Source of the DNA: Stenopsyche tienmushanensis
Lineage: Eukaryota > Arthropoda > Insecta > Trichoptera > Stenopsychidae
Direction: 5' to 3'
DNA: 64,000 nucleotides
NCBI GenBank assembly: GCA_008973525.1
Contig: WACJ01000098.1
Location: 744,001 to 808,000, forward strand
Part shown: positions 11,456-21,854 of the stretch, piece after piece
How positions within the stretch are numbered: the stretch's first letter is position 1
Layout of the letters: every line of letters starts with the position of its first letter
Position numbers and translations under genes: made by a program
The notes under the pieces: generated by a model
The model's database searches: none
Told to the model about the DNA's origin: nothing
What the model saw: only the letters and a program-made list of their open reading frames with translations

Positions 11456-12465
11456 TACTCAATTTACGCGGATTTTTAAATTCTGAAAATTATCTTAATT
11501 TTTCATGGAACAAAATTAAAATATAATAGTAGGGATGAACGTTAAATATTGTTATAGAACAGATCCATTCATTAGTCTCATTATGATCTTTATAAATTAA
11601 GAAAACTGAGATAACAATATGGACCAGTCATAATAATAAAATTATGAAACGAGAAAAAAGTCCGTATCAAAAAAGTGGTCTTAATTAAAAGAGATGAAAC
11701 TTTGCATGAAGTTTTCTTCTATTTTGCCATTATAAAATAAACAGGTTGTGCAAAAAGATAACATTTACCGTCGAAAATATTCGGTTCTAAGTCGATATTT
11801 GAACAGATTGCTTATTTGAGTGGGTAAATCTGAGTCTTTAGGGGCTGAATTTAATATTCGCTGAGAAAGGACATCGTCAGCCAGGGTTGAGGTGCTCCAG
11901 GATGAGGTCGTCGCCTCGGCATCATATCTTTCATCTACCGGTAGTCAAGTAACCGTTGGCTCAACTTAATAACCTATTAGATCTGCTCGGTGGCGCCCCA
12001 GACAGCAGCCTAACTAGTTTCAACCCATTTCCTTTTTTTACCAGTCTCAATTTCGTCTCGGTAACCAGGTACTTACCCCCTAATAGACCATTAGACTTGA
12101 TGCCCTTGTAAATATTTAATGCTACAACTAAATTTTAATTTGATTAAAAAGAGCAGACCAGCGTTTGACCGGGGGGATGAAAGCTTATTTTGTGACCCAT
12201 TAAGTAATTCCGCGATAAATTTGTGCTCATCTTCATTTCCAAATGTTACTAGACAAACACAAAGGATGCATTCAGTCCATGTGAGGAGTTTTAAGCTAGC
12301 GTCTAGTGTTTTTGTTTATACGTTATTATCTGCTCGAGGGCAGGGCCAGCATTTATATCCCTATAATATTAAAAAGCTTAAATGCTATCTTTAAATTTGG
12401 CTTTTATAGTAAACGTTCGGTGTTTTACTACTGCTTCAGTGTCATTGATTGCTCTTGCTAATGAT
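11456..12465. other. No gene seen
   Basis: Mixed AT-rich DNA. 11850-12110 is less AT-rich (GGTTGAGGTGCTCCAGGATG and similar) and could be an old repeat; nothing recognisable is coded. The frame at 12119-12394 has no known features. Confidence 0.45.
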
Positions 12466-12467
12466 TT

Positions 12468-12645
12468 TGATTAAAGACATTACACTTGCAATACCGACTG
12501 ATCGCTTCTTGCGTGTGCACTATTGCCAATTGGGTGGTGATGCACATAAGGCGGGTGTCAGTAGATGTCGTTGGTTAGCCTTGGCTGCGGGAGGACGTCC
12601 TTCCCGCAGCCAGACTTCTTTCTCTCTTATGTTGAATAAAGAGTT
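12468..12645 (-). repeat. LTR family B copy, partial
   Basis: Inverted relative to the 34050 copy. It contains CGCTTCTTGCGTGTGCAC, GGGTGGTGATGCACATAAGG and the near-perfect hairpin GGCTGCGGGAGGACGTCC...CCCGCAGCC at about 12583-12612. Only the central part of the LTR is preserved. Confidence 0.6.
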
Positions 12646-12883
12646 ATCTGAAAAGAATATTTTTGTTTAGCGTTTCATGACCCGAAGAAGAACGAAATCG
12701 TGCCCAGTCCTTACTTTACATAAACTTTAAATATTTTTATCTTTAGTTATCAATTTAGGTAAACATTAAATACAAAAAAAGAGCATCTTAATAAATTGAA
12801 CTTTGTATTTAAATGATTTGGAATAGAAGCGTCACATAATGAACTGTTAAGCTATCGATAATATCATGCTGCCTTTTTATATA

Positions 12884-13769
12884 CTTGGTTCTGCTTTTAT
12901 GCGATTTTGAAATTATGCGGTTTTCAAAAATAATGGAACCAATCCCTCATTTTTCTAGGGCGAACAAAGCTTTTTTTATGCGAATTCGCATAAAAAAAAC
13001 GGAAAAAAATACACCCCCCCCCATCCTAGATTTGCCACTTAAAGAGAGCAAATATTTTTAATAAAACGCGTATAAATATAAATTTGTTTTTAGGAAAAAA
13101 TTAACTAACTTAATATATTTTCAATGTTAAACATTTTTATATAATTTGACTTAGAAAAGAAAATATTTAAAAAAATGGTATGTAACTATTATTATTTTTT
13201 TTAAATATGTAATAAAAATTATATCTATGTATGCAATTTTTTTCGACTTCCTAATTCTGGTGCACCGCCACTTTTTCCCATGATCAAAAGTGCACCGTGA
13301 CTTCAAAAAGGTTGAGAATCACTGAATCTATACAATCGTACGATGTACGCAAGATACTCTCTCCGTCTCTATTTCTCCGCAAATTCAACATCTCTGTCTG
13401 TCTCCGAGATCAACGTGTAAGAATTCTCTTTCTGAATTATTGGAACTCGGACACAAATCTGTGTCTTACCTTTTTAAGGGGTTAATACGTTACGATTTCT
13501 ACACAGAACTATAGCGAATTAATGTATGCTGACTAGACTGTAAAATAGACTTTAATAAAGCAATTCTAATATGTAGTGTTTTTATTTATATGATTTTTTA
13601 ATGCGATTTTTGGTACATTTTATCACAATTATTTGAAGTTATGCGGTTTTTAAAAATAATGGAACCTATCGCTCAGTTTTCTATGTAGTTCAAGTCTTTT
13701 TTTAAGCGAATTTTTTATATGCGTCTCCCAGTGAAACGTATCTATCGCATAAAAACAGACCCAAGTGTA
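12884..13769 (+). mobile_element. Composite TA element, copy D2 (both ends present)
   Basis: An 886-bp unit between TA at 12882-12883 and TA at 13770-13771. The left end is CTTGGTTCTGCTTTTATGCG and the right end, inverted, is CACTTGGGTCTGTTTTTATG. Inside are GTTATGCGG...AATGGAACC blocks near both ends and a perfect 28-bp palindrome at 12971-12998 (TTTTTTTATGCGAA and its complement). A piggyBac-like fragment ends at 13485. TA flanks fit a Tc1/mariner/pogo-type mover, but there is no transposase, so the class is inferred. Confidence 0.6.
13319..13485 (+). mobile_element. piggyBac-like MITE fragment inside D2
   Basis: Shares ATCTATACAATCGTACGATG, the CTCTCTCCGTCTCT block, GGACACAAATCTGTGTCTTA and the AAGGGGTTAA right end with 23752-24151. 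The left half of the element is missing. The frame at 13297-13485 is only this repeat. Confidence 0.55.
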
Positions 13770-13916
13770 CTTTACTAATAAAGGTCATGCTGGCCAGATA
13801 CAATTAAATATTTTGCATATAGTCAAGTATATGGTCGTTATAAAAATATATGTTTGTAATACGGCTTTCAAGCAATAAATTAAATGTATTTGCTGGAAAA
13901 AAGGCGTTTACATTAA

Positions 13917-13980
13917 TTTGAAGCAGCGACTGGCCACGATTATGCTAGTACCTATTCAGGTCATAATTTGAGTCACATTG
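13917..13980. repeat. Short dispersed repeat, copy 2
   Basis: TTGAAGCAGCGACTGGCCAC ... ACCTATTCAGGTCATAATTT; counterpart of 10200-10262 and 49785-49850. Confidence 0.45.
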
Positions 13981-14560
13981 GTAGTCGATAGCTGATATTT
14001 ATTTGAATTTGGAACAAGTCGTGAATATATACATCAAATTTTATTAAAAAATGGATTATTATTATTCAGTATAAAAACTAAATATTGTCTGCATTTTCAA
14101 AGGCTGCAAATCACGTTATGGCTATATTTAAAAATGCGCAAAAATATTTGAAAAATTATTTGTTAGTCTGCAAATTGTTTGGAATAATACGAGCAAACGA
14201 ATGGAATGGAGCAGAGAAAATATCCAATTCAATGGCAAAACGCAAAAATATAGTCGTTAATATTCAACCACGACCGTCGTGCAAATATACGCCACAGTGG
14301 AAATTTGGCATAAAAACATCGTTATTTCAATGAGGGACAAGCACTGAAATAAAACGCATAAATTTATTTTAAAATACGTTAATTCAAATCAAAAAGTACA
14401 AAAAGGTGCATCGAAATGCACTGGGAAAAAAACATATAACATCTGACACGTAAATATTTTAAATTAAAAGAGCCTCAGAAAACAACCCTACACGTTACAA
14501 ATCTTACATCCTATCAATATACATATTATTTTGTAGCTGCTGATTAAAAAGAATAAACTT
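13981..14560. other. Downstream flank of the tetraspanin gene, no second gene seen
   Basis: AT-rich. The plus-strand frame 14085-14333 (82 codons) has no recognisable domain and is opposite in orientation to the tetraspanin gene. Confidence 0.45.
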
Positions 14561-14566
14561 TTCAAT

Positions 14567-14640
14567 TTTATTTAACCCTTTTTATATTATGTCGATCTTT
14601 TGGATGATTGTTTCTTGTATTTTTGTTCATTAAATTTATT
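14567..14640 (-). promoter_or_regulatory. Candidate polyadenylation signals of the tetraspanin gene
   Basis: Two AATAAA hexamers occur on the minus strand at 14640-14635 and 14572-14567, about 130 and 200 bp beyond the stop codon. Position and sequence fit cleavage signals, but the hexamer is frequent by chance in DNA this AT-rich. Confidence 0.3.
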
Positions 14641-14767
14641 TTTGGACAAATTTGATATGAATAAATCAGAAAAGTTAATTTGAATTTTTGGCCAATTGAA
14701 TGGTAAGGGTTAAATAAAAAAATACTTAAAATCTATATTAAAACCAATGGTGAAAATGAATGAAAAA

Positions 14768-14860
14768 TTATTTAAAATTGTTATTAGGTCTGTATGCAAC
14801 ATCATTTTCTTCTTTGCGTATTGCCTGAATTAGGATTGTCGACATGACGGCGTTGATGAT
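14768..14860 (-). CDS. Tsp2A: Tetraspanin terminal exon: end of TM4, cytoplasmic tail and stop
   Basis: This 93-bp stretch is 30 codons plus TAA, preceded by the acceptor ATTGTTTCAG. It reads IINAVMSTILIQAIRKEEN and then a short polar tail ending NNNFK. Joined to the previous exon it completes TM4 (GWLAGIAMATCMIN-IINAVMSTILIQ), followed by the basic/acidic IRKEE seen directly after TM4 in many tetraspanins. The exon is too short to be noticed as an open frame; it was found by searching for the missing end of TM4. Both introns visible in this gene are phase 0. The tail is about 16 residues, a normal length for the family. Confidence 0.88.
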   Translation of the reverse strand: MINAVMSTILIQAIRKEENDVAYRPNNNFK

Positions 14861-17800
14861 CTGAAACAATTAATAAAAATATGTTATTAAAAAATTAATT
14901 AAAAGCGCATAACAATCAATTTTAACCCTTTCAATGCTCGATGAAAATGATATATTAATCAATGGTTGGATGTGTTGTTAAATGAATTTGTTGATCAAAA
15001 ATCATTATTTTAGTATTACTAGACATTGATATTTGTATCCCAAATTATTTGGTATCTAAATCAAGATTTCTAGCTGAATTACAGAGTATAGAGACTAGTT
15101 CATTTTACCAACATTTGGTAATTTTACCCAAAAAAATTGTTGTGAAATTGTGGTTTATATTTAATTGATGGTATTGTAAATTAGGCTATCAGCATGAAAT
15201 TATTTGTTGTAACCAAATTATTAATTAATGTATTCGGAAATTAATGAAGCATCAATACCTGTCATAAGATTGTATTTCATTTATTGGTATTTTACAGTTC
15301 GAAGAACAAATGTGGCCTCTCCTTGTCGAAGATAAAATTCAATTCCGATTTTCAGGCAGGGGTTGGGTAGGACAAATAACAACCGTCGCGATACTCGGGA
15401 TAAAATTGAAATTTAGAAACGGCACAAGGAGCTGGCTGGATTAATTAATTAAGCCCCTTTCCTGGCCTCTTTCCTCCTCTCTTTGCCGCGGGAGAAAACT
15501 TGCTGCGAGTCCTCTCGGAGGGAAACTAAGGAGCGATCTTATTTCCCTACAGGAGAGCTCCGTCTTTACGTGCCAAGTAAACATTTTCGCCTCTGGAGTT
15601 TATTAATACGGGGGTGAACCCAATATCAAAAGGACGAAATCAATTCGTCGAACAATTTGATCCGAAATTGTTACATTGAGTGTAATGTGGGGCCCTATTG
15701 ATTTTGTATTACCGTCGAAAATCCCATGAAAACCAATCTCAATAAAGAATCGATTTATCTTAGGCACTCCGACGAAGTGATTCCATTTTAAGGCACGATA
15801 ATTTCATTAAGGGCTCAAAATATATTATTAATACGGGATAATTTAATTTCACCCCGAGCGAAATGGAAATCGCCCCCGAAAGAAATGAGGCAGCGCAATA
15901 AAAAGGTTTTTTAATTATTTCTTTAAATGCAGCCTTTTTAGGTTACAAACAAAGCGCAGGGAGTAACTTTGCTTAAGAATGCAATTTGCATTTAAATTTT
16001 TGCAGACACTTATTAGAATTGCTTGAGACGTGTGTCTAAGTATACTACATCTAGTAAATTATGCACAAATGATCCACAATTCCATAAGAATAAGAAGGTA
16101 TCATATTGTAATTCTATATATAAGATAATTAATAGCGAAATAGACATTATTTATTGTTTAACACTGCCATAAAAATTATATATTTTGATAGTATTTTAAT
16201 AAATCATATTGAGTTGTATACGAGCTCAAATGTCGACCATTTTAATATTTGGAGCTTGACGTATATGCCATATAAAAAGCTGATATTTTCACAGCATCCC
16301 TCATTATAAAATCGAGTTTCAATAAAATTCAAAGGCTTTTAAGATGCTGTTAAAATCTTATTTATTTAGTCTAGACTTTAAAAATAAAACTTGAAGAAAT
16401 ACACCCTTTCCAAAAGATCATGGCGTATTCTAATTATCCGGTTGGGTTACATATTATTAGCATTGAAATGTCGTTCAAAATTATACACGTTAAAAATATT
16501 TGCATTAACGATTGCTTTTTAATATACAATTTAGTCAAAACAATCAGAATAGTTAAGGGATTATATCGGTTTTAATGCGTAAAAAAAGCAATTTTTCTAT
16601 AATTTTTTTCAATGTAATCAAATAAATATTTCATTTAAAATTTAACGCATATAAAAGAACAACATTTAAAGAATGCATTATAAAATTTTCATTTAAAAAT
16701 TTTGAAAATCGAGCCATTGAGACTTGATTTTTGGTGACCCTTAAAAAAGGTGATGCACTTAGTTGTGTCTAATGAATTTTCCAAAATCTTTCTATTAGAG
16801 TTTTATTCCAATTGATTCAAAACTTTGGGGAAATATGCTTGATATGTTATGTTATTAGATTATAGATATTTTAAATAAATTGAAATTACAAAATCCATGT
16901 AACCCCTTAATGTCATAAAGGGGTTGAAAATGCTGATGAGCTTCCACAGCGTTGACGCTTTTTACAGATGTAATGTAGCTCGAATGAAAACATCCCCCTT
17001 CTGCACATTTAATTTGAAAATATTATTTCTCTTCAGCAGCGCTAAATTTCATTTCGCAGATTTTTCCCATCTTTAAAGTTTACATTTTCGATGCGGACAT
17101 TTCCGCGTATAGAATTACAACTATAAAATATTTATGACCCAGGAGAAATGCTCTTTTGCTAATATTTATTGTGTATGTTATTGTTGTATTTCAGTTCGTA
17201 AGTAATGCAAATATAAACATCCATTAATCATGAAACGGAGCGTTGTTTTTCCAATAGTGTTTATCTTGGTTCATCTCAAGGAGGGCAGGGCGGAGCCGAG
17301 GCCGAGGCTCTGGGCGATTTGTTATTGCTTCGGAATGCAAATTGGATTTGTGATACGTTTTAGATATGCAGCAATGAATAACTTACTGTATTTATTCTGT
17401 TTCTGGAAGACCCACAAGGAACGTGTGAAAATTCGTACGCAGACTCTCCGGAAAGACCCTTTCGATATGCCATAAACTAGATAATTCAGTTGACGCCGAT
17501 TTCATCCCTAAACCAGAATATATGCGCTGAATATTCAATAAAATATACTTCAATTTTCTCCCCATTTGATTAAGTTGTCGAATGCAAATATATACGAAAT
17601 ATTCGTTCTGAGGCTCTAACATAGATGAAAGTAAGTTCAAAAATTATTTACAAAGGACTAACTGCTCCAAATAGGAACAAGCCTTGATATTATAGATTTG
17701 AGCTTAATTCTAGATGTTGGAAGAAATTTTCACTGAACAAACGAATTTGGAAGATCTAATATATTAGGTCCTCCCAAAAGAAATCCATTATTTTATCAAG

Positions 17801-17979
17801 TTCTCGTTTAGTTTCAGTTTATATTCAGATACGTTGAAAAACATATTGGTAATTATACTTTTCTTATTGTATGATTTATTAGCTTTATTTTTTATGTCAT
17901 AAATCTAATTTTATTATAAAAGGTAAACATTGTGAAACCTAAAACCAACATGTACGCTAGTTTGAATGCCATAGACATA
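14861..17979. other. Tetraspanin intron, first part: no exon or repeat recognised
   Basis: No coding similarity was seen. 15300-15900 stands out as more GC-balanced, complex and free of the local repeat families, which is what an intronic regulatory segment could look like; this is inference. The frame at 17230-17475 begins with a hydrophobic stretch but shows no other support. Confidence 0.45.
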
Positions 17980-18520
17980 AACAAATAAATTCAGTAGTGT
18001 TAGGTCTGAAGACTATTGGAGCTACGGAATAGGACACGTCCATAAACAATGAAATCTAGTGGTGTCAGATCTGGAGACCGCGCAAGCCACGGAATCGGGA
18101 ACATCCCCACACAGAGAAATCCGGTGGTGTCAGATCGGGGGATCATGCGAGCCACGGAATAGGGTACGTCCGCATTAAAAAAATCTAGTGGTGTTATGTT
18201 TGTAGACAATGTGAGCCATGGAGTAGGGTACATCCTCAGACAAAGAAATCCGGTGGTGTCAGGTCTTGAGGCCGTGCGAGCCACGGAATAGGGTCCGTCC
18301 CCAAGCAAAGAAATCCGGTAGTGTCAGGTCGGGAGACCATGCGAACCACGGAATAGGGCTACCAAAATAATTAATTTATACAACAGAGGTGCCCCAAAGA
18401 AAATCTTAATTGAAATAATTTATTGGATATTTTTCAAATCATTGAAAAAAAATATATTTCGACAACTCTGACACTTGGGACATAGGGCCTATGTCGTCCA
18501 TGTGCAAAATACCCTGTATA
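17980..18520 (-). repeat. 65-bp tandem array (six units) with transposon terminus
   Basis: GGTGTCAG-type unit starts recur at 17996, 18061, 18126, 18190, 18255 and 18320, a 64-65 bp period. Each unit carries GAGCCACGGAATAGGG and a GTCC...CAAAGAAATCC spacer. On the minus strand a unit reads ARSPDLTPLDF then VPYSVAR. SPDLTPLDF(F/L)WG is a familiar motif of an insect DDE transposase family, so the array seems to be an amplified piece of that coding region. Unique sequence follows to ACCCTGTATA at 18520, matching the right end of the 2947 element. 65 is not a multiple of three, so the array does not encode a regular protein repeat. Confidence 0.65.
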
Positions 18521-20950
18521 TTAAATTGCGTAAAAAATGGATTTCTTTCGGGATAACCTAATATTAATTTAATTAATTTGGCAATCTAATTAAAAGGTAT
18601 TTATTTTTTTGAGAAAAGAAATGTTAAGACAAATACAAAAGAGATGCGACTGAATGATGTAGATCAAGTTAATGGAATATTTTTTTTGAATAAATTAAAC
18701 ATTTATATAATCAAATCCATTAGAAATAATATCCTCAGACGGTTATATGATCATCCACGGAGCATAATTAGTTTTGCTTATCGGCCCTAAAAATATATAT
18801 TTGGCAATGCCAAATTTTAACATATAGCCGTAGACTATATTATAAATGATAAATTCTATATTTACGCTAACAAAATTCTATCTTAATTATCCCGTCATAA
18901 GCTCAGCCCATATACCTGTCTGATGGTCTTACGATCTTAAAAGCATGTCTTGGGTTATTTTATCTGACGAAAGGGTCGCATAATGAAAATTTAGAGCTCG
19001 AATATAGTGAAATATTTGATGTTTTTAATAATTATTTTTAGCATTGAAAATTTATAAAATATCCTATGATGCATATTTTTAATGATATATACCCAAACAG
19101 TTCTAATTTATCCTAATCAATTGATTTTTCACGGTCAATTTAGAACTGTATTAATAGTAACGTCGTTATTCTATTATCATTACCGACACAATTGTTTGTA
19201 TTATTAATAGTTTGTGTCCGTCATTGGCAGGGATTCAGGTTTATTTATAATTCAAAATAGACAGATGGAATATTGCGAAGTGAATGATATCCAGGGGGTT
19301 GGTATATAATAGGGTAGCTTTATTTTTTAAAGGTTTTCCAAAACAATGTCGGACAAACGATAAAGGGATTGCGAATGCATTCAGGTCCATATGTTGCATG
19401 GAGACTGATCGCCTCGCCTAAAAATGCATAGCTCATCTCGGATTAAGTCTTTCGCAATTGTGAATCTCAATCAAATCGCATATATAAACGCCACGATGAA
19501 ATCCGGACTAAATGCATCTGTTTTTAATGGCACGTCACTGCCAACGAAACCGTCTAAAGGGGGCTCCCGATGGCTGCACGGAATGCATAAAATATGCATT
19601 TATACCGGCGCCATTAGCATCTTCGCTTGTTTTCTTGCTGCAAAATTTACAAGGCAAAGCGTCTAGGTCGGTGTAATCGATTTGTATATGCAAATTGTTG
19701 GAATCCTTTTAATTTTTGTACAATTCAATCTCTAAATGGATCCGTTTAAATAACGGGATTGGCTTATAAAAATTATAGACTTATTTTTTTATTCAGTATA
19801 TACCTATTAGATTTAAATTTAAAGATGGTCCATGGATGAGCGTTCATAAATAGGGATTTGAAATATTAAACAAAAAACTGTTCTATTGATCCAACCATGT
19901 TTTAAATTTCAAAGTGCAAAAATTCCTCGTTAGTAAATATGATTTTCTAAGAAAAATAGCTGCAAAAATTTTCAAGTTAATTTTGTTTACCATGGTCAAT
20001 ATTTATCTATTTGATGTAGAATTTTAACGGGAAAAAAATCATTTTTTTATTTAACAGATTTGCTCGCTATAACCGTTATATTCATCTAAATCCGATTACT
20101 CTACGTTGTTTGCTGTTAATCTTCGCTAATCAATTGCTTGCATGAATATCAAGGCTTGTTACATTGGTACTGTGGATTAATTTGGATTAATAGTAAGATT
20201 ATGTTTCAAAGAGAAAAATAATTTCAGCGAATACATTCTTACATCTGCTCCTTCGTATTTCGGAAATTAAAATGCATCTCGCTCGTACACGTCGAGGGTT
20301 GTCGACCGCTACAAAGAGTCGGGAGTGTCTAGAAAATTTGACAAGTTTCTGTACGACAGCACGATAATGGTTAAAGTGTTAAAAGCGATGTTCACAAGCC
20401 AAGTTGTTTCGCGTTCATAATAACGTTAGCGGCGAACGAATGTTGGACGAATGGCAGGAAGATACGAGCGGCAAAGATAAATGAAGAAGATGGATAGACG
20501 GCGATGGGCAAACAATGGAAATGCTTACTCGGCTCTGGCCGGGTTCCTCACACCGCCCGTGGGGTGGCGGAGGGCTGCTTCTGTCCGACGGTCCCATTCG
20601 GAGGGGTTGCCACCCCATCGGCCCACGTTTATGGGGCAGGTACGCCGCGGAGGTTTAATTGGACACACTGCGTGTCTTTTGGCCGGAAGTGAGAAATGTG
20701 ATAGACGAGAAAATGGAATGAGTCGGACCTTTGGTGGGATCGTGGTTTGTTTTGTGATGTATGTACCGCTGGCTATGTATTTTTTTAATTAATTAACGAG
20801 CTTTTTTCATTATCATTTCGAGGTACTTTCAATGAAAATCGAGTCGTACACTCGTTTGGTATGAAAAATTTCGTATCCTCATACAACGAATTTTTTTATA
20901 AATGAAAACGTAACAAAATTATGATTAGTGACCATATTTAAAACAAAGCA
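18521..20950. other. Intronic DNA, no gene seen
   Basis: AT-rich with unsupported frames. 20460-20720 is a short GC-richer island with overlapping open frames in two phases (20481-20792, 20504-20692) and on the other strand. Openness in several frames reflects composition, not coding. 19360-19680 is moderately GC-rich and unique. Confidence 0.45.
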
Positions 20951-20954
20951 TATA

Positions 20955-21610
20955 CATTTGATTCTGTTTTTATGCGATTTTGAAGTTATGCGGTTTTTAA
21001 AAATAATTGAACCAATCACTCTTTTTCTATAGAGAACAAAGCTTTTTTTATGCGAATACGCATAAAAAAAGTCATGATCCGCGTAAAAATGTCTACATAT
21101 CACGATTTGCATGATTATTTTTTTTTATGAGCAAATTTAAAATCATGATAAACTTAGATCCTATATTTGTATATCCGCCACTTATCATCCGTATAAATCC
21201 ACTTACCTGTCAGAACAGTCGCAGCGTGTATGAAGCTTGTATATAAATAAATAAACACTGTCGATAGCACACAATATTCGGTAAAATCAACATGCAAGAT
21301 ACTCTATGTCTCTGTGCAAGAATTCTCTTTCTGAATCTTTGGAATTCGGACACAATTCTGTGTCTTGACTTTTTAAGAGGTTAATCAGCGATTACATTTT
21401 AAAAAAGATGATTTAAACTACTATACGGTAAAATATATTTTAATAAGCAATTCTAAGATAAATATATAGTGTTTTTATTTATATGAATTTTTCATAAACT
21501 TTTTTTATGCGATTTTTGGTACATTCTATCACAATGATTTGAAGTTATGCGATTTTTAAAAATAATGGAACCTATCCCTCAGTTTTCTTTGTTCACGTTT
21601 TTTCCTATTT
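20955..21610 (+). mobile_element. Composite TA element, copy D3 (right end lost)
   Basis: Starts after TA with CATTTGATTCTGTTTTTATG and carries the 30-bp palindrome at 21042-21071 (CTTTTTTTATGCG-AATA-complement). It has the piggyBac-like insert ending at 21384, followed by TCAGCGATTACATTTTAAAA exactly as in D1, and a second TTATGCGATTTTTAAAAATA block at about 21545. The right terminal repeat is missing. Confidence 0.6.
21121..21384 (+). mobile_element. piggyBac-like MITE inside D3
   Basis: Contains AGCAAATTTAAAATCATGAT, ATATCCGCCACTTATCATCC, AAATAAACACTGTCGATAGC and the GAGGTTAA right end shared with 23752-24151. The left TTAA end has been lost. Confidence 0.6.
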
Positions 21611-21765
21611 TCGATTATTGATTCCTTTGACGGAACGGTTTATTGAAATTGGCCATAAAATGTACAAAAACTAACTCTTAAATGAATCCGCGAATCTCCA
21701 ATCCAAGACAAGTTTTCAACTGACTATCAATAGGCTCTTGTCTACCCTGCCTAATGTTTTAATAA

Positions 21766-21854
21766 TTAACACGTTGACGGACACGTCTGCATTATGCGCC
21801 ATTATTTCATACCAAAAATGATGTATAATGCAGACGTGTCCGTCAAAGCGTTAA
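21766..21854. mobile_element. 89-bp TTAA hairpin element (piggyBac-like MITE)
   Basis: The left arm 21766-21795 begins TTAACACGTTGACGGACACG. The right arm 21825-21854, read on the other strand, begins TTAACGCTTTGACGGACACG. The 30-bp arms differ at only two positions and are separated by a 29-bp loop. Both outer ends are TTAA, the piggyBac target. It is a minimal non-autonomous element able to fold into one long hairpin. Confidence 0.75.

Noticed and set aside
17230..17475. Frame beginning with a signal-peptide-like hydrophobic run
   Set aside because: Only 81 codons, no further features and inside an intron on the opposite strand; insufficient support.
17980..18357. Regular repeats resembling a CRISPR array
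   Set aside because: The 64-65 bp units are contiguous with no unique spacers, the genome is eukaryotic, and the unit encodes a transposase motif.
20481..20792. 103-codon frame in a GC-rich island
   Set aside because: Frames are open in several phases because stops are rare in GC-rich DNA; no family resemblance.
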